Source: Gammaproteobacteria bacterium
Lineage (GTDB): Bacteria; Pseudomonadota; Gammaproteobacteria; Pseudomonadales; Pseudohongiellaceae
Assembly (NCBI GenBank): GCA_030831125.1
Contig: JAURLQ010000032.1
Span: 1-40,105 of the forward strand
DNA: 40,105 bases
Direction of reading: 5' to 3'
Shown one piece after another: positions 9,174 through 15,905 of this stretch (position 1 is its first letter; the number at the start of each line of letters is the position of its first letter). Below the pieces are notes generated by a model that worked only from the letters and a program-made list of their open reading frames with translations, had not been told where the DNA came from and searched no databases. The position numbers and the translations under genes were made by a program.

Positions 9174-10304
9174 ATGAATCGCACACTGGAACTTGCCCGG
9201 GCACTGATGGCCCTTCCCTCTGTCAGCCCGGATGACATGGGCTGCCAGGCACTGTTGCGTGCAGAGCTTGAAGCACTCGGTTTTTCCGTCGAACAGCTTG
9301 ATTTCGGCAAGGTCAACAACTTCTGGGCACGACGTGGCAGCAGTGGTCCCTTGCTGTGTTTTGCCGGTCACACCGATGTGGTTCCAGCCGGTGATCTTTC
9401 CCTGTGGCAGTCTCCACCATTCAATCCTGAAATCCGTGATGGCAAACTCTACGGTCGAGGTTCTGCAGACATGAAATGTTCGCTGGCCTGCATGATTGCC
9501 GCATGCCGGCATTTCATCAGTGAGCATCCGGATCATCAGGGATCAATTGCCTTTCTGGTTACCAGCGACGAGGAAAGTGTTGCAATTGATGGCACAAAAC
9601 GTGTTATTGAAGTGCTGGAAGAAAGAGGTGAAAAAATTACCTGGTGCATAGTCGGCGAGCCGTCTTCAACAAGCACCACTGGTGATGTAATACGCAATGG
9701 ACGTCGCGGTTCACTGAACGGCATTCTCACGGTGCGAGGACAGGCTGGCCATGTAGCCTACCCGCATCTGGCAAGCAATCCCATACATGCCTTTATGGCA
9801 CCGTTGGCGGACCTGGCAGGGACACAATGGGCCAGTGGCACCGATTATTTTCCACCGACCAGTTTCCAGATTTCAAACATCCATGCAGGCAGTGGTGCGA
9901 ACAATGTAGTACCAGGACAGATGGATGTGCTGTTCAATTTCAGGTTCAGCACCGAAACAACCGCAGAACAATTGCAGGAAACCACTGAGGCCATATTCAA
10001 CCGGTATTACACCGACTATGAGCTGCATTGGCAGTTGTCGGGCAATCCATTTCTTACGCCAGAAGGCAAACTCGTGGCGGCAGCGCGTGACAGCATTCGT
10101 GAGGTCATGGAGCTGGAAACGACACTATCTACAGGTGGTGGTACCAGTGATGGCCGTTTCATTGCCCCAACCGGTGCTGAAGTGGTTGAGCTCGGACCTG
10201 TCAATGCAACCATTCACAAGGTCAATGAAAATATAGACCTGAGCGAGCTGGACAATCTTGGTGCCATCTACAAGGGCATGCTGGAAAGGCTTTTGTTGGT
10301 ATAG
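9174..10304 (+). CDS. dapE: Succinyl-diaminopimelate desuccinylase
   Basis: Dizinc M20 hydrolase that converts N-succinyl-LL-DAP to LL-DAP and succinate. The 376-residue product has the usual length. Zinc and catalytic residues are visible: H66 in FAGHTDVVPAGD, D99 in GRGSADMK, E133/E134 in TSDEES, E162 in IVGEPSS, and the C-terminal histidine in NATIHKVNENI. STGGGTSDGRFI is the usual substrate loop. It follows dapD after 21 bases, so the two lysine-pathway genes form a unit. Its last 37 bases overlap the 3' end of the convergent rsmJ. Confidence 0.97.
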   Translation: MNRTLELARALMALPSVSPDDMGCQALLRAELEALGFSVEQLDFGKVNNFWARRGSSGPLLCFAGHTDVVPAGDLSLWQSPPFNPEIRDGKLYGRGSADMKCSLACMIAACRHFISEHPDHQGSIAFLVTSDEESVAIDGTKRVIEVLEERGEKITWCIVGEPSSTSTTGDVIRNGRRGSLNGILTVRGQAGHVAYPHLASNPIHAFMAPLADLAGTQWASGTDYFPPTSFQISNIHAGSGANNVVPGQMDVLFNFRFSTETTAEQLQETTEAIFNRYYTDYELHWQLSGNPFLTPEGKLVAAARDSIREVMELETTLSTGGGTSDGRFIAPTGAEVVELGPVNATIHKVNENIDLSELDNLGAIYKGMLERLLLV

Positions 10305-10912
10305 ACACTGAAATGAGAAGCCTTGCCACTGACGGTAAAGGCAGGCTCGGGTCCTGGCAGTGCCCACTTGCCGGGTGGACGTTTGACCACCACCCGGTAC
10401 TTTGCATGTAGCAGAGCCATCTCAAGGACCTCGGATATATCCTCATCCGGCCCAAGCAGTTTTTGCAACATGGCCATGTCCTTTTTCACCTTTGCTGACT
10501 TCTGCCTGGCTGGAAACATCGGATCAAGATATATCACATCAGGTTGTCGACGTGAGTCCTGCCCCATGGATGCAAACCAGTCCTGTGCAGAGCATCTGAA
10601 AAGCGTCATGCGCTTCAGGGTTTGTTGCAGTTCAGGATGGACAGCTGCACGCTCCATTGCAGCGGCGAGCATATCGTGCACTGGCTGCGATCTTTCCAGC
10701 ATGGTGACTTCGCAGCCCAGATGAGCAAGCACCAGCGCGTCCCGGCCCAGGCCCGCAGTGCAATCAAGTACTTGCAAAGAAAACCGTGCCTTGTCGAGTC
10801 CAACGGCCTTGCCTATGCCCTGCCGCTTGCCCGAGGTTCGCAATCTGTAAAGCAGAGCGGGATCTGTGAAATCCAGCTGTAAAGGCGGATTGTCTGTATC
10901 AGGTATGATCAT
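10268..10912 (-). CDS. rsmJ: 16S rRNA (guanine-1516-N2) methyltransferase
   Basis: SAM-dependent methyltransferase acting on m2G1516 of 16S rRNA. The 214-residue product shows FVG-type N-terminal strand remnants (LQLDFTDPALLYR), then GKAVG, the SAM motif LDCTAGLGRDALVLAHLGCEVTMLER, the catalytic YLDPMFPARQKSAKVKKDM and VVVKRP, all as in E. coli RsmJ/YhiQ. E. coli RsmJ has 250 residues; this one lacks about 35 at the N-terminus, and no good upstream in-frame start was found. Convergent with dapE with a 37-base overlap of the coding ends. Confidence 0.92.
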   Translation of the reverse strand: MIIPDTDNPPLQLDFTDPALLYRLRTSGKRQGIGKAVGLDKARFSLQVLDCTAGLGRDALVLAHLGCEVTMLERSQPVHDMLAAAMERAAVHPELQQTLKRMTLFRCSAQDWFASMGQDSRRQPDVIYLDPMFPARQKSAKVKKDMAMLQKLLGPDEDISEVLEMALLHAKYRVVVKRPPGKWALPGPEPAFTVSGKASHFSVYTNKSLSSMPL

Positions 10913-11065
10913 TTCTCAATAATAAGATACATTAATAAAATTTCATAACTGCATGAATAAATTATAAATATTCAGAAGTTCGGTTCAGGGTGGCCAGAAT
11001 ACTTGATCTCACAGGCCCGGACGTACAGACTCCCCTGGTATCTCGTTCCAGGAATCATTCAGACC
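10913..11065. promoter_or_regulatory. AT-rich divergent promoter region
   Basis: A markedly AT-rich patch (about 10915-10975) lies between the divergent rsmJ and nhaC-like genes, in strong contrast to its GC-balanced neighbours. TATAAA near 10965 could be a -10 box for the antiporter with a weak -35 (TTTCAT) 16 bases upstream. Exact promoters are not determined. Confidence 0.35.
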
Positions 11066-12415
11066 ATGGGTTGGCTCAGTCTTCTCCCTCCTGTTCTGGC
11101 CATACTGATCGCAGTCTGGAAACGGGAAGTCATTCTCGCCCTGCTCGTTGCGATACTTGCGGCCGAAACGCTGCTCAACAACTTCAATCCCTTCATCGGT
11201 TTTCTTGCTGCCATAGACAGGATCAGTTATGTATTTTCCGATGCAGGCAATGCCCGGATTCTGCTTTTCAGCCTGCTCATCGGCGCCTTTCTGGCCCTGA
11301 TTCGCCAGTCGGGCGGAGTGTCCGCCTTTGTCAGATGGTTACTTGATACGGGTTTGGCACGAGGTCCACGATCGGTCAGCCTGCTTACCTGCATACTGGG
11401 TGTGTGCATTTTCATCGAGAGTAATCTCAGCGTACTGGCCTGTGGCACTTTTGCCCAGAGTCTGTTCGACCGTTTCAGGATGAGCCGCGCAAGGCTTGCC
11501 TTTCTGATTGATTCAACCTGTGCTCCGGTTTCTGTTCTGATTCTTCTCAACGGCTGGGGAGCCTTTGTGCTTGGGTTGCTGCAGGGATACGGGCTTGAGA
11601 ACCCTGTGTCTATACTTATTGCTTCGATTTCCTTGAACTTTTACGCGATCACCATCCTGATTCTGGCCTTCTATACGGCCTGGAGTGGCAGAATCCATGG
11701 CATATTGGCCATGCATGAAAATGCACTCTCTTCAGAACCACAGGCACAGGCAGAAAATGCAAATGGCAAAGTTGTTTATTTTCTACTGCCCTTGATAATC
11801 CTTGTCGGTGGCATTATCGGTTTCATGTTCTATACCGGGAATGGCAGCCTGATTGCAGGCTCGGGTTCTGCATCTGTACTCTATGCAACCTGCCTGGCCA
11901 CACTTGTTGCCTGCATTCTCTTGAGCTTTAACGGGATGTTCAGACACCGGGAACTGGTGGAAATCAGTCTCAGGGGGATGGGAGAACTGCTCCCGGTTGT
12001 CAGCATACTTTTACTGGCATTTGCATTGGGCGGTTCCATGCAGGCGATGCAAACCGGAGCCTTTGTTGCGGGCATGATCAGTGAAGCATTGCCCCTGTGG
12101 TTGATTGCCCCTGTTGTGTTCCTGTGTGCCTGCTGTATTTCCTTTACAACAGGCACATCCTGGGGGACATTCGGTATTCTGGTACCTGTTGCGATACCGA
12201 TTGCATTGGCTACCGGGATTTCACCTGCCCTGCTGCTGGCTGCAGTGCTCGGGGGTGGCGTTTTCGGCGATCACTGTTCACCCATCTCGGATTCCACAGT
12301 GTTGTCTTCCCTGGCCAGTGGCTGTGACCACCTGTTGCATGTAAAGACGCAACTGCCCTACTCCCTAACAGCCGGCGGCATTTCCCTTGTATTGTTTGCC
12401 TTGGCCGGACTCTGA
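11066..12415 (+). CDS. NhaC-family Na+/H+ antiporter-like transporter
   Basis: Polytopic inner-membrane protein of 449 residues with about 11-12 hydrophobic segments. Family motifs are CIFIESNLSVLACGTFAQSLFDRFRMSRARLAFLIDSTCAPV in the first half, and FTTGTSWGTFGILVPVAIPIA plus GGGVFGDHCSPISDSTVLSSLASGCDHLLHVKTQLPYSL in the second, which identify the NhaC/ion-transporter superfamily. The start at 11066 (MGWLSLLPPV) is preferred to an ATG 21 codons upstream because it begins the first membrane segment and has AGGA upstream. Substrate could be Na+ or an organic acid; the family includes malate/lactate exchangers. Its stop abuts the convergent stop of the next gene. Confidence 0.88.
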   Translation: MGWLSLLPPVLAILIAVWKREVILALLVAILAAETLLNNFNPFIGFLAAIDRISYVFSDAGNARILLFSLLIGAFLALIRQSGGVSAFVRWLLDTGLARGPRSVSLLTCILGVCIFIESNLSVLACGTFAQSLFDRFRMSRARLAFLIDSTCAPVSVLILLNGWGAFVLGLLQGYGLENPVSILIASISLNFYAITILILAFYTAWSGRIHGILAMHENALSSEPQAQAENANGKVVYFLLPLIILVGGIIGFMFYTGNGSLIAGSGSASVLYATCLATLVACILLSFNGMFRHRELVEISLRGMGELLPVVSILLLAFALGGSMQAMQTGAFVAGMISEALPLWLIAPVVFLCACCISFTTGTSWGTFGILVPVAIPIALATGISPALLLAAVLGGGVFGDHCSPISDSTVLSSLASGCDHLLHVKTQLPYSLTAGGISLVLFALAGL

Positions 12416-13108
12416 TCAGAAACTCTGGATCCAGTTGAACTGCAGCTGGCCCTTGCCGAAATTGTCCAGTGCCTGGTGCATGTAGCCGAATTGCAGACGG
12501 GATGTGTCACTCAGGCTGTAACCCAGTGCGGCATAGGCGCGATTCCGGTCAAAATAATCCACTTTCCTGCCACCACCGATATCCTGCTCAAGATTGATGA
12601 ACAGTTCGTTGTACAGTGACAGATACACAGCGCCCTTGCCCAATGTGGCCTGATTGAATGGATAGTTCATTGCAATGAAATAGCGAAAACGGTTGCGTGT
12701 ATCCTGGCCATCGACATCACGTTGTTCCAGTCGGAAGCGGTGAGTCAGAAAGGTTTTTTCCCCCAACTTCTGGGGCACGAGGGCTTCCTGATAAATACGG
12801 TGTTCACGGCTTCTTGCATCACTGGGACCATAGGCACCTGAAGTAATGTGTGCGTAACCCAAAGTGTATTTGGTACTGCTTCCGTGAGGTGTCCAGGTAA
12901 CACCACCACGAATCAGCAGCTGTTCGAGATCGCCGCCAAGGTCCCAGTTACGATGCTGGATGTCTCCCTGCAATCCGATTGTGGATCCTGCAGCAGGATT
13001 CTTTGTCCACATGAGCATGTACCAGGCGCCGGTTTTGTCTTCGTCGATTTGCCCGAAGGCTGTCAAAGTGATGAATGACAGCGCGGCTGCCAGCAGAATT
13101 CTGCCCAT
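12416..13108 (-). CDS. DUF2490-like outer-membrane beta-barrel protein
   Basis: Product of 230 residues with a cleavable signal peptide (MGRILLAAALSFITLTAFGQ, cut about residue 20) and alternating aromatic/polar strands ending in a C-terminal Phe (QFNWIQSF), typical of outer-membrane barrels. GAWYMLMWTKN, SREHRIYQEALVPQKLG and HRFRLEQRDVD with RFRYFIAMNYPF are the pattern of the DUF2490 family, whose function is unknown. Start at 13108 is chosen for GGAGCAACA upstream and for the signal peptide. Convergent to the NhaC-like gene with touching stops. Confidence 0.7.
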   Translation of the reverse strand: MGRILLAAALSFITLTAFGQIDEDKTGAWYMLMWTKNPAAGSTIGLQGDIQHRNWDLGGDLEQLLIRGGVTWTPHGSSTKYTLGYAHITSGAYGPSDARSREHRIYQEALVPQKLGEKTFLTHRFRLEQRDVDGQDTRNRFRYFIAMNYPFNQATLGKGAVYLSLYNELFINLEQDIGGGRKVDYFDRNRAYAALGYSLSDTSRLQFGYMHQALDNFGKGQLQFNWIQSF

Positions 13109-13209
13109 TGTTGCTCCATTATGAGTAATAGTAGCGTGCATTTTGCTGCCATTTGGCTATAGGTCACAAAGGCTGTTAGTGAAAGCATTTAACTTTCATC
13201 TCCAATATC

Positions 13210-13566
13210 ATGAAAAACAGGATATTTATTCTGTTACCAATGCTGTTGATGTTGGTGACCTGTGCCCAGAACGCGCCTTTGCTGTCACCTTCGCAGGATG
13301 TTGTGATTCTCAATGATGCAGTTTGTGTCGACACGGGAAGTCAGCCCGTATCAATGGATATCGCTGTACAGTCGGTACATCAAAAGTGCAGCGCGTTTGG
13401 ATTGCTTCGGCAATGCATCAAGGAATCCGGTTTCATCCACGGTATGTCCTGCAGTGCCACTCATACCGAGACCATCTATGGCCATATCCACATGACCTGC
13501 CGTAAAGGATATATCGGCTGCGCCTGCCAGTCTTGGATTGACAGCAGTCACCACACCCAGCCCTAG
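13210..13566 (+). CDS. Doubtful small lipoprotein-like ORF
   Basis: The first 25 residues (MKNRIFILLPMLLMLVTCAQNAP) form a convincing lipoprotein signal with a lipobox-like LVTC-A. After about residue 47 the frame runs antisense through the 3' end of the M20 peptidase gene, where the composition (Cys- and His-rich) looks like shadow coding. No good Shine-Dalgarno precedes the ATG. It may be the 5' remnant of a lipoprotein gene whose rest was lost, or chance. Not recognised as any family. Confidence 0.25.
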   Translation: MKNRIFILLPMLLMLVTCAQNAPLLSPSQDVVILNDAVCVDTGSQPVSMDIAVQSVHQKCSAFGLLRQCIKESGFIHGMSCSATHTETIYGHIHMTCRKGYIGCACQSWIDSSHHTQP

Positions 13567-14664
13567 GTCCTGACTTGCCTCGCTGTAGATGTCCAGCAGT
13601 CGGGCATTGCCGGGTGTGGATGCCAGCGGCGGATAGCCATCTGAAAAGGTGATGGTGGCGCTGGTATGCGTAAAATTGTCTGCCACGATTTCGCGCATAC
13701 GCGCACGGGCACGTTCGAGTTGCTCCAGTGACACAGCCCGCATATCACCCGTTACCATTGCGCTTTCTGCAACAACATTGTTCTTGCCGAAAGCCGTACC
13801 TGCACTTTCCTCGCCATCCATGCTGACAGTGGTGCCGCCAATGATGCGACCCGGGTTGAAGGTCAGGTTTTCTTCCTGCTGCAGGTCCTGGTAGAAGAAC
13901 ATCAGGATACGGGCTGTCTCGAAAATGGCGCCTGGCCCGATGTCTTCCCTGAATATCTGGGAAGAATGTGAGGGTTTGCCGGTGACATTCAGGGTCCAAC
14001 CTGATGATCCGCGGCGGGAGATGTTGGCTGTGCGCGGATCGCCATCACCGTTTTCGAAACCGATTGCAATATCGGCATACATTGCGGCATCGATCAGGGC
14101 TTTCTTGCCCAGCTCGCGAGGGCTGCCGCTGAGCTCTTCGTCGCCGGTCAACACTACCGTAATGTCCATGTGCTCGAGCATGCCGACTGCTTTCAGCGCA
14201 GAGAGGGCTTGCAGAATAATGACATTGCCTCCTTTCATGTCGGCTATGCCTGGTCCGGTGGCGGTATTGTCATCAAGCAGTGCGAATGTCTGGAAGGGGC
14301 TGTCGGGCTCGAATACAGTATCCAGATGGCCGATCAACAGCAGTTTGGGTCCTTCGGTTTCATTGTGCAGTTCTGCAACAAGATGCCCTGCCCGGTTGAA
14401 GGGAGCTCCATCCACCCAGCTGGTTTCAAAGCCCAGCGCATCAAATTCCTGACGCAGTACTGCACCGACTTCGCGCACGCCATCAAAATTCATGGTGCCG
14501 CTGTTGATGTTGATGGTACGGATCATCAGCTGTAGTGCGTCCTCATTGGTAGCATCAATATGGGCCACCATCTGCTGTTCAGTGGTATCCAGCTGGGCGT
14601 GGAGTGCTGTTGAGAGGGATAACAGTAACGTGGCAACAGCCGAGAGCAGGATTGGCTTGTTCAT
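13351..14664 (-). CDS. Secreted M20 metallopeptidase, carboxypeptidase G2-like
   Basis: Exported zinc peptidase of 437 residues with a signal peptide (MNKPILLSAVATLLLSLSTALHA, cut near 23). M20 motifs appear in order: LLLIGHLDTVFEPDSPF, GPGIADMKGG, LTGDEELSGSPRELG, FENGDG, a dimerisation insert (SHSSQIFREDIGPGA), and the final SGTAGHTVDETGF. Family members remove C-terminal glutamate from folates or peptides; the exact substrate is unknown. Start has AAGGTGAAAC upstream. It is alone on its strand between the DUF2490 gene and the repeat-rich region; periplasmic peptide scavenging is an inference. Confidence 0.9.
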   Translation of the reverse strand: MNKPILLSAVATLLLSLSTALHAQLDTTEQQMVAHIDATNEDALQLMIRTININSGTMNFDGVREVGAVLRQEFDALGFETSWVDGAPFNRAGHLVAELHNETEGPKLLLIGHLDTVFEPDSPFQTFALLDDNTATGPGIADMKGGNVIILQALSALKAVGMLEHMDITVVLTGDEELSGSPRELGKKALIDAAMYADIAIGFENGDGDPRTANISRRGSSGWTLNVTGKPSHSSQIFREDIGPGAIFETARILMFFYQDLQQEENLTFNPGRIIGGTTVSMDGEESAGTAFGKNNVVAESAMVTGDMRAVSLEQLERARARMREIVADNFTHTSATITFSDGYPPLASTPGNARLLDIYSEASQDLGLGVVTAVNPRLAGAADISFTAGHVDMAIDGLGMSGTAGHTVDETGFLDALPKQSKRAALLMYRLYSDIH

Positions 14665-14777
14665 GTTTCACCTTTGAATGTGCGGTAACTGCCGAATGCA
14701 GCAAGAATTATTCCACTTCTGAACTTTGCAGGGAGTATCCGGGTTTATTGAATAGTCATCTAGTACGACCGGAAAAG

Positions 14778-15006
14778 ATCACTGAACATGACAGCAACTT
14801 GCCGTAGTTGGATCTGAGACCGTCTGCGGCAGGGATGCAGCAGTCGAGCCCCCAGGGACGGGTTTACGGCGTGTCGAAGAAACAACTACGGTAAGTTGCA
14901 ATAACCCTTTGCGGATTAAAATCACCTGGACATATGCAGATTGCCAAATTTTAGTATTCAAAGCTCTCAGATCCAACTACGGCAAGTTGCTGTCACGTTC
15001 AGTGAT
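14778..15006. repeat. Long inverted repeat flanking element copy B
   Basis: The arms 14778-14819 and 14965-15006 are 42 bases each and are reverse complements with one mismatch (ATCACTGAACATGACAGCAA... against its complement). They enclose the whole of element copy B and about 65 bases of unrelated sequence. The left arm includes the outer-stem strand of copy B, so the right arm is a second pairing partner for it. Nothing else in the window shares these 42 bases. No transposase or target duplication was seen. Confidence 0.85.
14794..14899 (+). repeat. Extragenic branched palindromic element, copy B
   Basis: Outer stem: GCAACTTGCCGTAGTTG (14794-14810) pairs with 14883-14899, 16 of 17 Watson-Crick plus one G-T wobble. 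The core (14818-14877) reads GACCGTCTGCGGCAGG, GCAGTCGAGCCCCC, GGGTTTACGGCGTGTCG, shared with copies A and C. It sits inside a longer inverted repeat and next to the truncated end of a TonB-like gene. Confidence 0.85.
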
Positions 15007-15303
15007 TCTTTCTGGGTTGCACTGTTTCATCGATTGTTTACTGACGTGCAGAAGGAAAAATTGACGGCACTGCCCTGATCTTCTGATTAAGGTGCCGAGG
15101 TTCCAGGCCCCCTGAAATTGTATAACTCGAAATCCTGTTTGGGGAGCTTCGGGTTGCATCTGATTACCTGGGGAGAGCTGTAAAAACACCAGACCCAGCA
15201 AGACATGCAGGAACAGACTGGCTATTATCGCCAGCACAGGTGTCCGCTCTACCGCAACGGCGTCGGGTATATCAGCGGTCAATATGGCTTCAGGATCGGA
15301 CAT
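15007..15303 (-). pseudogene. Truncated TonB-like energy transducer
   Basis: From the ATG at 15303 the frame gives MSDPEAILTADIPDAVAVERTPVLAIIASLFLHVLLGLVFLQL: a short cytoplasmic leader and one membrane helix holding an S-x3-H motif as in TonB/TolA-type proteins, followed by FRVIQFQ. After about 60 residues the sequence has no TonB-like proline-rich or C-terminal domain and runs into the 42-base arm of the inverted repeat, where it ends. I read it as the 5' remnant of a TonB-like gene, cut where the repeat begins. It could alternatively be a short single-helix protein. No strong Shine-Dalgarno is visible. Confidence 0.45.
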
Positions 15304-15398
15304 ATCTGAAAATAAAGAGGTCTCGATCTGGAATTTGACCCCGCCCGGGCCTTCAAGTTCATCATTACCGGTAGTGGACCTCACCAGAGGAAAAAAAG

Positions 15399-15905
15399 AT
15401 GGCTCAGCAGCAAGCATTCATACTGAACGGGGTTGAGACTGCAGTCGCGTCTGAAGCAGATACCCCCTTGCTCTATGTCCTGAGCGATGAGCTTGCATTG
15501 CAAGGCCCGCGTTTCGGTTGCGGATTGGCCCAATGCGGCTCCTGTTCGGTGCTGCTCGATGGTGTTGAAGTACGCGCCTGCGTTACACCACTGTCTGCAG
15601 TGCTCGGTCGGGATGTGCGTACCCTGGAAGGATTGCCTTCGCTGTATGCCGAAACTGCAGGACTGGATGAGGTTCCCGAATACACACCGCTGCAGACAGC
15701 CATAATCGAGGAGCAGGCCATACAGTGCGGTTACTGTTACAACGGCATGATCATCAAGGCGACTGAACTGCTCAACAACAATCCTTCACCAACAGAAGCA
15801 GAGGTAAGGGCCGCTCTCAATGGTCATCTGTGTCGCTGTGGTACCTACCCCGGCCTGATCAGGGCAGTACTCAAGGCTGCAGGGTCCGGTGGAGAACTGG
15901 CATGA
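15399..15905 (+). CDS. Molybdenum hydroxylase 2Fe-2S subunit, IorA type
   Basis: Small electron-transfer subunit of 168 residues with two [2Fe-2S] clusters. The plant-type ferredoxin cluster uses C41, C46, C49 and C61 (FGCGLAQCGSCSVLLDGVEVRAC); the second helical domain has C110, C113, C145 and C147 (QCGYCYNGM, GHLCRCGTY). This matches IorA of isoquinoline 1-oxidoreductase and CoxS-like proteins. AGAGGAAAAAAAG stands before the ATG. Its stop overlaps the start of the large subunit as ATGA. The pair would oxidise an aldehyde or N-heterocycle with water as oxygen source; the substrate is not known. Confidence 0.93.
   Translation: MAQQQAFILNGVETAVASEADTPLLYVLSDELALQGPRFGCGLAQCGSCSVLLDGVEVRACVTPLSAVLGRDVRTLEGLPSLYAETAGLDEVPEYTPLQTAIIEEQAIQCGYCYNGMIIKATELLNNNPSPTEAEVRAALNGHLCRCGTYPGLIRAVLKAAGSGGELA

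Noticed and set aside
14604-14807. Plus-strand ORF ending in the same residues (ITEHDSNLP) as the TonB-like frame
   Set aside because: Most of it is antisense to the start of the M20 peptidase; the shared ending is only the 42-base repeat arm read in both directions.
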